Below, piece after piece: positions 8,718-17,606 of a stretch of DNA of 64,000 nt; the first letter of the stretch is position 1, and every line of letters begins with the position of its first letter. This DNA comes from Bradyrhizobium sp. Tv2a-2 (GTDB taxonomy: Bacteria; Pseudomonadota; Alphaproteobacteria; Rhizobiales; Xanthobacteraceae), in contig NZ_AXAI01000013.1 in NCBI RefSeq assembly GCF_000472425.1, positions 62,168 through 126,167 on the forward strand, given 5' to 3'. The notes under the pieces were generated by a model, which did no database searches, had not been told where the DNA came from, and was given only the letters and a program-made list of their open reading frames with translations. The position numbers were made by a program, and so were the translations under genes.

Positions 8718-8851
8718 CACCTCTCCCAAAGGGAGAGGTCGGATCGCATCGCAAGATGCGATCCGGGTGAGGGGTTTAGATCTCGCGATAGGGCTGCGGC
8801 CCCTTACCCGGATTGCTGCGCAATCCGACCTCTCCCCGCTGGGGAGAGGTG
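8718..8851. repeat. Long composite palindrome between Rieske and amidohydrolase genes
   Basis: The outer arms are cacctctccc and ggggagaggtg; inside are ggatcgcatcgc / gcgatccgg and ggattgctgcgcaatcc. The structure could fold into a branched hairpin in RNA. A related short piece occurs at about 5640 and at 52915. Confidence 0.75.
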
Positions 8852-8893
8852 GAAGTGTGCGCGGATAGAGCTCCCACACAACCTTCGCCTGCA

Positions 8894-10006
8894 TTATAAT
8901 TTATACAGCGCACGCGCATTGGCGTTGAAGATCTGGCGGCGTTCCTCTTCGCTCAGCGGAGTCTTGAAGGCGAAGCGCGGATCGTCGAAATCCCAGTGCG
9001 GGTAGTCCGACGAGAACAGCAGGCGATCGACGCCGATCCATTCGATCAGCTGGCGCAGGTGCCTTGCGTCGTCCGGCTCGTCGATCGGTTGCGTGGTGAA
9101 CCAGAAATGCTCGCGCACATATTCCGACGGCTTGCGCTTGAGATGCGGCACCTCGCTGCGGAAGCGCGCGAAATGCTGGTCCATGCGCCACATCGCGGAT
9201 GCGATCCAGCCGAAGCCGCCTTCGATGAAGACGATCTTCAGTTTCGGGAAGCGCTCGGGGATGCCCTCGATGACGAGGCTGGCGAGCTGTGCCGCCATGG
9301 TGTGCGCGTTGGACTGATGCTCCTCGCAATAATAGGACGGCCAGCCGCCGCCGGTCGGCGCATGCCCGCCGTAACCGCCGACATGAATGCCGAGCGGCAG
9401 GTCGAGCGCCTGCGCGCGTTCATAGATCGGCCAGTAGCGGCGGCGGCCGAGCGGCTCGTTGGCGCGCGGGCAGATGTTGATCTGCACATATTGGCCGGTC
9501 TTGGCGCAGCGATCGATCTCCTCGACCGCGGCAACCGTGTCATCCTGGCCGACAAGAATGGCCGCCTTCAACCGCGGCTCTCGGCTACACCAATGCCCGA
9601 GCTGCCATTCATTGACCGCACGCTGGATCGCGGCGCCGAATTCGAGGTTCTGCTGCGAGAAGATGAAGAGATCGAGCACCTGCAACAGCCCGAACTCCAC
9701 ATCGAGCGGATCGAGATGCTGCTTGCGCATGAAGGCAAGATCGGAGCCCGGCGGGCCACCGGTCGGCGGCCAGGCGTCGCGCCGCGCGATCAGCGGCGAG
9801 GAGCGCGGATAGGGCGTGGTGCCGATATAGGGCGTGCGCAGATGATCGCCGTAGGTTTTCATATGCTCCTGCCAGCGCTTTGCGAGGTACGGATTCAAAT
9901 CGCTGCGCGAATGCAGGCTTGGATGGATGTCGCAATCGATGATGCGCAGGCGCGTCTGGTGAGAGGCATCCTGCTGATCGAGCGGACGGTCGAGGACTTC
10001 ACTCAT
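8894..10006 (-). CDS. ACMSD-type amidohydrolase (first paralogue)
   Basis: 370 residues. The N-terminal IIDCDIHP gives the metal-ligand His of the amidohydrolase-2 (PF04909-type) barrel. IHVGGYGGH, VFIEGGFGWI and the C-terminal LLFSSDYPHWDFDDP supply the remaining metal ligands and the catalytic Asp. Members are zinc decarboxylases or hydrolases, such as ACMSD and gamma-resorcylate decarboxylase. It shares layout with the neighbour at 10029: same DCDIHP start, same SDYPHW end. The two are only 22 bases apart and read together, which suggests a tandem duplication or a two-subunit enzyme. Substrate unknown. Confidence 0.85.
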   Translation of the reverse strand: MSEVLDRPLDQQDASHQTRLRIIDCDIHPSLHSRSDLNPYLAKRWQEHMKTYGDHLRTPYIGTTPYPRSSPLIARRDAWPPTGGPPGSDLAFMRKQHLDPLDVEFGLLQVLDLFIFSQQNLEFGAAIQRAVNEWQLGHWCSREPRLKAAILVGQDDTVAAVEEIDRCAKTGQYVQINICPRANEPLGRRRYWPIYERAQALDLPLGIHVGGYGGHAPTGGGWPSYYCEEHQSNAHTMAAQLASLVIEGIPERFPKLKIVFIEGGFGWIASAMWRMDQHFARFRSEVPHLKRKPSEYVREHFWFTTQPIDEPDDARHLRQLIEWIGVDRLLFSSDYPHWDFDDPRFAFKTPLSEEERRQIFNANARALYKL

Positions 10007-10028
10007 GCGATCCTCCTTGAAGAGAATG

Positions 10029-11090
10029 TCAGGCGGCGAGTTTCAGCCGCGGAAAAGTCTCGAGCGGATTCTCCGCGCACATCTTGTCGACGATATGCGC
10101 CGGCAGATGCGGCGGGATCGGATCATCGCCGTCGAACTGCCAGTGCGGATAGTCGGAGGCGAACAGGAACATCTTGTCCGAGCCGATCTGGTCGATGATG
10201 TCCTCGACGCTGGTGGCATCGTCAGGCGCATCGAAAGGCTGCATGGTGACGCGGACATGGTCGCGGATGATCGCGGCCGGCTCGCGCTCGACCCAGGGCA
10301 CCTCGACCCGTACGCCGCGCCAGGTCTTGTTGGCGCGCCACATGAACGCGGGCAGCCAGCTCACGCCCGATTCCATCAGCACGACCTTGAGGCCGGGGAA
10401 TTTGCCGAACGCGCCTTCATAGATCAGGCTCAACAGTTGCGCCTGGAACGCCTGCGCCTCGACGAAATAATATTCATAGCGATGCGAGGGCCAGCCGATC
10501 GAACTCGGGGCGAAGCGATAGGCGCTGCCGGCATGGATCGCCAGCGGCAGCCTGTGCTTCTCGGCAGCCTTCAGCACCGGCCAGTAATGCCGGCGGCCGA
10601 GCAACATCTCGCCCTGAGCCAGCACCAGGATGGAAACGAAGCGCGGGTCGCCGGCGCGGCGCTCGATTTCCTCGACCGCAAGCTCCGGCGCCTGCAGCGG
10701 CACCACGATCGACGCACGCAGTCGCGAATCGCGTGACAGCCATTCGGCCGCCATCCAGTCATTGATCGCCTTGCAGAAGGCGGACGCCATATAGGGATCG
10801 TACACGGCCTGCGCGCCATAGAGCACGTTGCAGATTGCGTGGCTCGCACCGAGTTGTTCGAACGCGCCGCGCTGCACCATGCCGAGGTCGCTGCCGGGCT
10901 TGCCGCTGTCGGGACGCCAGTCCGGCCGTCCCGACAACGGCATGGTCGGCGGGTAGGAGTTGAGGTCGAGCCCATCGATGGCGCGACTGACCACCTGCTC
11001 TTTCCAGTGATCGTCGAGATAGGGCAGCAGCGTCGTACGCGTTCCACCCACCGCGGGGTGAATGTCGCAGTCGATGCGGGTCACTGGCAT
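10029..11090 (-). CDS. ACMSD-type amidohydrolase (second paralogue)
   Basis: 353 residues from the ATG at 11090, which has GAGGA seven bases upstream; an upstream TTG would add 11 residues without a better ribosome site. Seen: RIDCDIHPAVGG, LAIHAGSAYRF, VVLMESGVSWLPAFMW and LFASDYPHWQFDGDDP. These are the barrel metal ligands and catalytic Asp in the same order as in the downstream paralogue at 8894. It is the promoter-proximal gene of the pair. The pair should act on the same or successive ring-cleavage or carboxylated aromatic intermediates, which is inference from family and context. Confidence 0.85.
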   Translation of the reverse strand: MPVTRIDCDIHPAVGGTRTTLLPYLDDHWKEQVVSRAIDGLDLNSYPPTMPLSGRPDWRPDSGKPGSDLGMVQRGAFEQLGASHAICNVLYGAQAVYDPYMASAFCKAINDWMAAEWLSRDSRLRASIVVPLQAPELAVEEIERRAGDPRFVSILVLAQGEMLLGRRHYWPVLKAAEKHRLPLAIHAGSAYRFAPSSIGWPSHRYEYYFVEAQAFQAQLLSLIYEGAFGKFPGLKVVLMESGVSWLPAFMWRANKTWRGVRVEVPWVEREPAAIIRDHVRVTMQPFDAPDDATSVEDIIDQIGSDKMFLFASDYPHWQFDGDDPIPPHLPAHIVDKMCAENPLETFPRLKLAA

Positions 11091-11365
11091 CAACGTATCC
11101 TCGACCGTTTCCTCGTCGCGCAAACTTGCGAGCGCTTCGACATCCGCTGCTGCGCAGCTTGTTTTGGCGGCCTCTTCCGCGCCGCGTGCGAAAGAGTGCT
11201 CTCCCCTGCCACGAAGCGCAAGGGTCTTGACCGCAGGGCCGGATTGCGTCCGACTGTGTCCTTCGCTGGCCGGCCTTGCGGCCCGGCAGTCGAACGCGAT
11301 CGCCGGCTTGTTTTCGTCCCAGGATCTGGCGGGATATCGAGACGAACGGCAAGGAAAGAACGAGA

Positions 11366-11851
11366 ATGGAAAGCATGAAGCATACGATGTCGACGGCTCT
11401 GGTGCTGGCGATGGCCCTTGGCGTCTCCGAGGCCTCGGCCGAAACCATCGGCGGTTCGGCGGCGCTCGCTCTCGCCGGCGTGGTCGCGGCCGCCTCGCCC
11501 TTGCTGACCTCGGCCGAGCGGAAGGCCGTCGACGAGCTGTTCGCCGGCAGCAGCAATATTTCCTACAAGAAGAAGATCGCAGTCACCGCCGACAAGATCG
11601 TCTGCCGCGCCGGCAATGTCGACATCACTGCCCGCTCGTGCGACCTGACCTTCGGCACCAAGACCAAGACCATCAACGGCCGCGCCGCCAATGAGCTCTA
11701 TTCGACGGAAGCGATGGCCGGCGTGCCCTCCGACGGCGCAGCCGGCAAGATCTTCGAGAGCGTCGCCAAATTGAACTGCACCCTCGATCCGCAAGCGATC
11801 AAGCAGAACGACGGCAGCGGGGCGAACTGCACCTACGAGATGCCGAAGTAG
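11366..11851 (+). CDS. Exported protein of unknown function
   Basis: 161 residues from the ATG at 11366, with AAGGAAAG about eight bases before it. A signal peptide (MSTALVLAMALGVSEASAE) follows a short charged start. The mature part has a hydrophobic GGSAALALAGVVAAASPLL stretch, then a soluble domain with four Cys (VCRAG, RSCDLTFG, LNCTL, ANCTYEM), suggesting two periplasmic disulfides. I do not recognise the family. The frame remains open upstream to 11276 but without a signal sequence. Confidence 0.65.
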   Translation: MESMKHTMSTALVLAMALGVSEASAETIGGSAALALAGVVAAASPLLTSAERKAVDELFAGSSNISYKKKIAVTADKIVCRAGNVDITARSCDLTFGTKTKTINGRAANELYSTEAMAGVPSDGAAGKIFESVAKLNCTLDPQAIKQNDGSGANCTYEMPK

Positions 11852-11971
11852 CGGCAATACAGATCCTTCTCGAGCCAAGACCATCGGGGCCAAGCAGCGG
11901 CTGCGGTCACACCTTGATATCCCGAAAGCAATCCACCGAGGGTCGGGGGCAGCGCCATCAACTTTGCTTGA

Positions 11972-12016
11972 TATGAAGTCTAGCTACACAGTTTATCTTT
12001 GAAGTTTAACTTCATA
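11972..12016. promoter_or_regulatory. Nested inverted repeats upstream of the MarR gene, likely operator
   Basis: GAAGTT-T-AACTTC is a perfect palindrome at 12001-12013. An outer pair TATGAAGT (11972-11979) and ACTTCATA (12009-12016) overlaps it. The site ends 17 bases before the regulator's ATG, where an autoregulating MarR protein would bind. Confidence 0.55.
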
Positions 12017-12033
12017 ACTGGCATGGTCGCGGC

Positions 12034-12489
12034 ATGACCAAACGGAAGGCGGAACCTGACGCCCCGGCGCCAGCGGCTCTTGCGGACGAACTCGCCGACT
12101 TGTTCGGCAAGCTCAAGCGCAAGCTGCGTGCGCAGGCGTCCGCCGGTGACCTCACGCCATCACAAATAGCCGTTTTGTCGCGACTCGACCGCGCCGGCCC
12201 CACGACGGTGAGCGGTCTGGCGCGGCTCGAAGGCGTCCGCCCGCAATCCATGGGCGCCACGGTCGCAAGCCTGGAAGAGATGGGGCTCGTCAAGGGCGCG
12301 CCGGACCCGAATGACGGCCGCCAGACCATCCTGTCGCTGACGCCAAGGTGCGAAACGATGATCCGCACCGGGCGCGCGGCGCGTCATGAATGGCTGCTGC
12401 GCGCCATCACCTCGAAGCTGACCGCGCAGGAACAGGCGCAGCTCAAGGCCGCGCTCGGCCTGCTCAACCGCATTGTCGACACCGAGTAA
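12034..12489 (+). CDS. MarR family transcriptional regulator
   Basis: 151 residues with a MarR winged helix: LTPSQIAVLSRLDRAGPTTV, then the recognition-helix part RPQSMGATVASLEEMGLV, and the wing motif DPNDGRQ before the beta-strand. Members act as dimers and often respond to phenolic or oxidative ligands. The start has no better alternative. Fourteen bases after its stop comes the isochorismatase-like gene, so the two probably form an operon, as MarR regulators and small hydrolases often do. The palindrome at 12001-12013 is a plausible autoregulatory site. Confidence 0.9.
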   Translation: MTKRKAEPDAPAPAALADELADLFGKLKRKLRAQASAGDLTPSQIAVLSRLDRAGPTTVSGLARLEGVRPQSMGATVASLEEMGLVKGAPDPNDGRQTILSLTPRCETMIRTGRAARHEWLLRAITSKLTAQEQAQLKAALGLLNRIVDTE

Positions 12490-12502
12490 AGGAGACCATC
12501 CC

Positions 12503-13068
12503 ATGGCGATCAGCACGCTCGACCCCACCACGGCACTCGTGGTCGTCGATCTCCAGAAGGGCATCGCGGGACTGCCGACCGCGCATCCCATGAAGGATGT
12601 CGTCGGCAACACCGTCGCTCTGCTCGATGCCTTCCGCCGCCGCACGCTTCCCGTCGTGCTCGTCAATGTCGACGCCCGCGCACCGGGCCGCAGCGAGCGC
12701 TCGTTTTCGACCACCGGAATGCCGGCTGATTGGACCGAACTCCTGCCGGAGCTGAACCGCCAGGCAAACGATCACACCGTCACCAAGCGGACCTGGGGGG
12801 CCTTCACCAAGACCGGTCTCGAGCAATACTTGCGTGGGCGCGGCGTTACACAGGTCGTCGCACCGGTGTCGCGACCTCGGCCGGGGTCGAATCCACGGCT
12901 CGCCAGGCGCATGAGCTTGGTTTCAATGTCGCGCTCGCCGTCGATGCGATGACCGACATGGACCCAGCCGCACACGACAACAGCGTGACGCGCATCTTTC
13001 CGAAAATGAGCGAGACCGGCACGACAAGCGAGCTGCTCAATCTGATCAACGCGCAGACTCGCACGTAG
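12503..13068 (+). pseudogene. Isochorismatase-family hydrolase broken by a one-base frameshift
   Basis: Frame one (from the ATG at 12503, with GGAG ten bases before it) encodes TALVVVDLQKGI, the PVVLVNVD strand, and HTVTKRTWGAFTKTGLEQYL, then GVTQVV. There the family sequence stops. The continuation TGVATSAGVESTARQAHELG and VALAVDAMTDM is in the +1-offset frame and ends at 13068. A single missing base at about 12860-12861 (the GTC-G?C-ACC join) explains it. The TSAGVES segment lacks the nucleophilic Cys of cysteine-hydrolase relatives, as some members do. It may be a real mutation or a sequencing error; both halves otherwise look uncorrupted. Confidence 0.75.
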
Positions 13069-13095
13069 GCCGCGGCACAACAAGGACCCCCCTCA

Positions 13096-13425
13096 ATGCC
13101 ATGGTTGCATGATCTCGCTTATTTCGCCGGCGGCCTCGTGCTGACCAACGCCGTGCCGCATTTCGTCAGCGGCACCATGGGTCGGCCGTTTCAGAGCCCG
13201 TTCGCCAAGCCGCGCGGGGAAGGCCTGTCCTCCTCGCGTTTGAACGTAGCGTGGGGCTTCTTCAATCTGGTCATCGCCTATCTGTTGATCTGGCGCGTCG
13301 GCGATTTCGACCTGCGCGCGACGGAGGACGCCGTCGCGCTCGGCCTGGGCATGCTGCTCGGCGGCCTGTTCCTTGCGGGCCAGTTCGGGCGCTTCAACGG
13401 CGGCAACACGCCGCTGAAAGGATAA
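13096..13425 (+). CDS. Small membrane protein of unknown function
   Basis: 109 residues with about three hydrophobic spans: LAYFAGGLVLTNAVPHF, VAWGFFNLVIAYLLIW and VALGLGMLLGGLFLAGQF. A loop MGRPFQSPFAKPRGEGLSSS lies between the first two. It is a small inner-membrane protein. I do not recognise a named family. It starts 27 bases after the broken hydrolase and ends five bases before the MFS exporter start, so it is probably co-transcribed with both and may be linked to efflux. Confidence 0.65.
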   Translation: MPWLHDLAYFAGGLVLTNAVPHFVSGTMGRPFQSPFAKPRGEGLSSSRLNVAWGFFNLVIAYLLIWRVGDFDLRATEDAVALGLGMLLGGLFLAGQFGRFNGGNTPLKG

Positions 13426-13430
13426 GCGCG

Positions 13431-14654
13431 TTGCGCCGCATCTTTCTCTCGCTGTCGAACAGGAATTACCGGATCTGGGCCGCCGGCGCGCTCATTTCCA
13501 ATATCGGCAGCTGGATGCAGCGCACCGCGCAGGACTGGATCGTGCTGACCGAGCTGACGCACCACAATGCGACCGCGGTCGGCATCGTGATGGGACTGCA
13601 GTTCGGCCCGCAAATCCTGCTGCTGCCGCTCACGGGTTATGCTGCCGATCATCTCGACCGGCGCAAGCTGTTGTTCTGCACCCAGGCTGCCATGGGGCTG
13701 TTCGCGCTCGGCCTCGGCGTTCTGGTCGTTACGGGGCTCGTACAGCTATGGCACGTCTATGTCTTCGCGTTTCTATTGGGATGCGCCGCCGCTTTCGACT
13801 CGCCGGCGCGGCAGACCTTCGTCACCCAGCTCGTCGAGCCCGCGCTGCTCACCAATGCGGTCGGGCTGAACTCCACCACCTTCAACGCCGCGCGCATGGT
13901 GGGGCCCGCGATGGCGGGCCTGGTCATCGCCGCCGTTGGCTCGGGCTATGTGTTCCTGATCAATGCGGCGTCCTTTGTCGCGGTGCTCGTGTCTCTAGCG
14001 ATGCTGCGCCTCGACAGTGCGGCATCCCGCCGAAGGGCGGCTTCCCGCGGCGGACTCACGGAAGGCTTTCGCTATGTGCTGGGGCGGCCGGACCTCAGAG
14101 TCATCCTGTCGATGCTTTTCTTGGTAGGCACCTTCGGGCTCAATTTTCCGATCTTCATCTCGACCATGTCGGTCAGCGTGTTCCATGTCGGTGCCGGTCA
14201 GTTCGGCCTGTTGACCTCGATGATGGCGGCGGGCTCCGTCACGGGCGCCCTGCTTGCCGCGGGGCGCGCGAGGCCCGGCATCCCCTTGCTCGCATTCGCT
14301 GCTGCGATGTTTGGCGTCACCTGCGCGGCTGCCGCATTCGCGCCATTCTACATCGTCTTCGGGCTGATCCTGTTTACGGTCGGCGTCTCCGCTCAGACTT
14401 TCACCACGTCGACCAACAGCCTGACACAACTGTCGACCGATCCCGAAATGCGCGGCCGGGTCATCGCCATTCTGCTCGCGATTGCGCTCGGCGGCACCCC
14501 GATCGGTGCGCCGATCGTCGGATGGGTGGCCGACCAGTTCGGCCCGCGCTGGGCCCTTGGGGTCGCGGCTGCAGCCGGAATATTGGCGGCGGTCATCGCG
14601 GCCTTCTATCTCGCCGAGCGACGACGGCTGCGTCCCGACGCGGGGCCGGCGTGA
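13431..14654 (+). CDS. MFS exporter (EntS-like family)
   Basis: About 407 residues from a TTG at 13431, five bases after the previous stop. The frame stays open further upstream, but those codons overlap the preceding gene and are not membrane-like. Twelve hydrophobic helices can be traced. The N-terminal NRNYRIWAAGALISNIGSWMQ and the loop motif GYAADHLDRRKLL are typical of the MFS_3/EntS branch, which exports siderophores or drugs using proton motive force. A long cytoplasmic loop with RRRAASRGG lies in the middle. With a MarR regulator at the front, a drug or aromatic efflux role is plausible. Confidence 0.82.
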   Translation: MRRIFLSLSNRNYRIWAAGALISNIGSWMQRTAQDWIVLTELTHHNATAVGIVMGLQFGPQILLLPLTGYAADHLDRRKLLFCTQAAMGLFALGLGVLVVTGLVQLWHVYVFAFLLGCAAAFDSPARQTFVTQLVEPALLTNAVGLNSTTFNAARMVGPAMAGLVIAAVGSGYVFLINAASFVAVLVSLAMLRLDSAASRRRAASRGGLTEGFRYVLGRPDLRVILSMLFLVGTFGLNFPIFISTMSVSVFHVGAGQFGLLTSMMAAGSVTGALLAAGRARPGIPLLAFAAAMFGVTCAAAAFAPFYIVFGLILFTVGVSAQTFTTSTNSLTQLSTDPEMRGRVIAILLAIALGGTPIGAPIVGWVADQFGPRWALGVAAAAGILAAVIAAFYLAERRRLRPDAGPA

Positions 14655-14761
14655 GGCGCGCACGGGCATCGCAGAAAGGAGGGTCTGATCGAAGCGGCCC
14701 TACCGAAGCGGCATGGCGCGCCTATATAAAGGCCGCATTCACGACAAGCCGCAGATTTGTT

Positions 14762-15337
14762 TTGTCTACCCAGCTCGCACTATTCGACGACACCGAGGCC
14801 GGTCCGAGCGGCCTGCACTACGCGCCGGACTTCATCTCCCCTGAAGCCGAGCGCGAACTGATCGCGCATGTCGCGGAGCTGCCCCTGAAGCCGTTTCAGT
14901 TCGGCGCGTTCGAAGGCCATCGGCAGGTCAAGTCGTTCGGCTTTCGTTATGACTACGCGGTGCAGCGGATGCTTGAGTCGGAACCGATTCCGGACTGGCT
15001 GCAGACGATCGCGCGCGCGGTCGAAGGCTTCGGCCAATTGCCCGACGGCAGCGTGCGGCAGGTGCTGTGCACCGAATATGATGTCGGCGTCGGCATCGGC
15101 TGGCATCGCGACAAGCCGCATTTCGATAAAGTGTTCGGCCTGTCGCTGGGCTCACCGTGCAAGTTCCGCTTTCGCCGCCGCATGGGCGACAAATGGGAGC
15201 GCTTCACGCTACAGGCCGAGCCTCGCTCGCTCTACCTGATGGACGGCGAGGCCCGCCAAGCCTGGGAGCACTCCATTCCGGGCGTGGACCAGCGGCGCTG
15301 GTCCATCACCTTCCGCACGATGCGGCAGCGGCCCTGA
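14762..15337 (+). CDS. AlkB-like 2-oxoglutarate/Fe(II) dioxygenase
   Basis: About 191 residues. The best start is the TTG at 14762, giving STQLALFDD; no in-frame ATG lies close, so the start is uncertain. Seen: the iron-binding HxD in GIGWHRDKPHFD, a distal His in AWEHSIPGV, and the 2-oxoglutarate arginines in RRWSITFRTM. Also seen is the FRRRMG substrate-loop region. The family repairs alkylated DNA or RNA bases, and this short form resembles the ALKBH-type bacterial proteins common in Rhizobiales. Usually alkB branches carry RxNxxxR; here Ser replaces the Asn. Confidence 0.8.
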   Translation: MSTQLALFDDTEAGPSGLHYAPDFISPEAERELIAHVAELPLKPFQFGAFEGHRQVKSFGFRYDYAVQRMLESEPIPDWLQTIARAVEGFGQLPDGSVRQVLCTEYDVGVGIGWHRDKPHFDKVFGLSLGSPCKFRFRRRMGDKWERFTLQAEPRSLYLMDGEARQAWEHSIPGVDQRRWSITFRTMRQRP

Positions 15338-15427
15338 TCCGGCCGCGGGATCGCCGGGTTGCTAAACGGAATCTTAGAAACTCGCGGTTAAGCTGGGTTT
15401 AATTTTCGATTAACCAGCCGACCACCC

Positions 15428-17029
15428 ATGAAAACCTGGTCATGGAAGACCTGGCGATGGAGCCTGCCGTCAGTCGCGATCGTGGCTGCGAGCCTTGCCG
15501 CGTTCTGCGCCGGCGGCCATTTTGCCGCCAAGGCACTGATCCAGAGCCAGCAGATGCGGCAGCTCGGCGAGCTGACCGACGTCGTCCTGCGCCGCTCGGA
15601 GGTCGCAGTTGATTCCGGCTCCGCCAGCATGGATGAGATCGTCAAGGCCGGCAATATCGACTGTGAGCCCGCAGCGCTGCAGGCCTTTCGACTGCGGGTC
15701 TACCAGCGTCCCGGCGTCAAGGACGTGCGCCTGGCCAATTCCGATGGCTCGGTGATCTGCTCGGCCTATTCGGAGACGCTTGAATTCGACAAAGGCTGGG
15801 TCGGCCGCTCCGACATGCTGCCTTCGCGCGACAGCAGCCTGCTCCTGTTTCGGGTCGAGCAGTTCGGCGCTGATGCGCTCGGCGTCATGCGCGATCGCGG
15901 CGACAGCCGCTCGCTGGTCGCCATCCTCGGCATCAACTCCTACCTGTTCGATATCATGCCGGCCGAGCTGCGGGCGCACAGCACCGTCACGCTGAAGCTG
16001 ACAAACGGCCAGGCACTCGGCGAGTTCTCGCTCGACGAGATCGCGGTGGTGCATCCGATCGATTTTGTGAGGAGCTCCGCCCGCTATCCCCTGCTGGCGA
16101 TGATCAGTGTCGATCGTGCCGCACTGGCCCGCTGGAACGGGCAGCTCTATTGGCCCGCAATGCTGCTCGCGGCGCTGCTCGGCCTCGTCTTCGGACTGGT
16201 ACTGATCCGCACGCGCCGCGTCGAAGGGCCGCTCGCCGAGCTTGACCGCGCCCTGGTCCGCGAGCAGTTCAAGCCCTATTACCAGCCGACCTTTCACTTG
16301 AAGAGCGGCGCCATTCTCGGCTGCGAGGTGCTGGCGCGCTGGATCCGCGACGACGGATCGGTGGTGCCGCCGATGAACTTCATTCCGCTTGCCGAATCCA
16401 CCGGACGCATCCGCCCGATGACCTGGCAGATCCTGAACCAGGCGCTGAAAGACCTGAACGCGCTGTTGCGCGAGCGCAAGGAATTCAAGCTCTCGGTGAA
16501 TATCGTGCCGAGCCATCTCCTGGATGCGGATTTCGTACCGACCTTGCGGCGCGTCGTCGCCTCGGCAAAAGTCGCGACGCGGCAGATCGTGCTCGAGATC
16601 ACCGAGCGGGACAAGCTGGACGACATCGCGCGCGCCGCCGAGGTGGTGCGGGAGTTGCGCGATCTCGGCTTCCGCGTCGCGATCGACGATGTCGGCGTCG
16701 GCCATAGCGGGCTGTCTCAGCTCAAGGTGCTCGGCGCGACCACCATGAAGATCGACAAATTCTTCGTCGACACCATCACCCGCGACGGCTCGACGACGTC
16801 AATCGTCGAGATGCTGGTCCGCCTTGCCAAGGACCTCGCCATGACGGTGATCGCCGAAGGCATCGAGACCGCGGACCAGGTGCAGGCGCTGTGCAGCTGC
16901 GGCGTCGAGGAAGGCCAGGGCTACCTGGTCTCGCCGCCGCTGCCGATCGCCAAGTTCGCCGAGCTCGTGGAAGTCCAGCAGGCGAAGTCGGACATCCGCG
17001 CCGCACTCGACGCGGCGATGGTGGCGTAG
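15428..17029 (+). CDS. Membrane EAL phosphodiesterase with CSS-motif sensor
   Basis: 533 residues. A first transmembrane helix (VAIVAASLAAFCAGGHFAA), a periplasmic domain with VICSAYS (the CSS motif), a second helix (YWPAMLLAALLGLVFGLVLI), then a cytosolic EAL domain from about residue 275. EAL motifs: EVLARW (Val for Ala in the signature), NIVPSHL, EITERD, AIDDVGVGHSGL, KIDKFFVDT and IAEGIET. The metal and catalytic residues appear intact, so it should hydrolyse cyclic di-GMP. In the CSS-EAL family, periplasmic disulfide state and cleavage control activity; only one of the conserved cysteines besides CSS (IDCEPAALQ) is obvious here. Confidence 0.88.
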   Translation: MKTWSWKTWRWSLPSVAIVAASLAAFCAGGHFAAKALIQSQQMRQLGELTDVVLRRSEVAVDSGSASMDEIVKAGNIDCEPAALQAFRLRVYQRPGVKDVRLANSDGSVICSAYSETLEFDKGWVGRSDMLPSRDSSLLLFRVEQFGADALGVMRDRGDSRSLVAILGINSYLFDIMPAELRAHSTVTLKLTNGQALGEFSLDEIAVVHPIDFVRSSARYPLLAMISVDRAALARWNGQLYWPAMLLAALLGLVFGLVLIRTRRVEGPLAELDRALVREQFKPYYQPTFHLKSGAILGCEVLARWIRDDGSVVPPMNFIPLAESTGRIRPMTWQILNQALKDLNALLRERKEFKLSVNIVPSHLLDADFVPTLRRVVASAKVATRQIVLEITERDKLDDIARAAEVVRELRDLGFRVAIDDVGVGHSGLSQLKVLGATTMKIDKFFVDTITRDGSTTSIVEMLVRLAKDLAMTVIAEGIETADQVQALCSCGVEEGQGYLVSPPLPIAKFAELVEVQQAKSDIRAALDAAMVA

Positions 17030-17038
17030 CCTTCTCCG

Positions 17039-17473
17039 CTACTTCATCATCTGACCGCGCAGCTCGCCGCCGGGGTTCGCTCCGGTATGGATGTTGGCGT
17101 ACCATTTGCCCGCCAGCAGATCCGCCGCCTGCTCATCAGTCAGCGTGGCGTTGCCTTGAATCGGGCTTTGCACGGTCTTGAACGGAAGCACGATGCCGGC
17201 ATTCTTGCCGGCTTCGATGGGGCCGTGGAAATGCGCGCCGAGCGCCGGCCCCGACAGGTCCTTGTAGGTGATGGTGTAGGTCAGGAGCTTGCTGGTCGTG
17301 TCGAAAGTGGCCTCCGCCGTGCCCGAGGCCGGGCTGTTGTTGGGTGGCACCTCACTGCTTCCCTTCAGATCGGCCTTCAACTTGATCATTTCCGCACTGG
17401 CGGTCGTAGCGGACAAGAGCATTGCTGCAATTGCGAACAGAATCGCTCCGTTCAGAAGCCGGGCTTTGTTCAT
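17039..17473 (-). CDS. Exported CHRD-domain protein
   Basis: 144 residues. A signal peptide (ILFAIAAMLLSATTASAE) precedes a single CHRD domain: LKGSSEVPPNNSPASGTAE, ALGAHFHGP, the internal GIVLPFK, and the ending WYANIHTGANPGGELRGQ. The domain was named from chordin and is widespread in bacteria as a secreted fold of unknown binding role. It stands convergent to the EAL gene with only nine bases between the stops, so it is probably transcribed alone. Confidence 0.85.
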   Translation of the reverse strand: MNKARLLNGAILFAIAAMLLSATTASAEMIKLKADLKGSSEVPPNNSPASGTAEATFDTTSKLLTYTITYKDLSGPALGAHFHGPIEAGKNAGIVLPFKTVQSPIQGNATLTDEQAADLLAGKWYANIHTGANPGGELRGQMMK

Positions 17474-17606
17474 GACGTTTCCCCCAAAAGAAGCGGTGCG
17501 CCGCGACGCGAGCTAAACACCTGCCTGTGACACATTTCCACATGGCGTGACTGGGTGAAAGCGTCGCACCCCTAAGTTTACCGGCGCTTTGGGCGGGATG
17601 CCGTCC

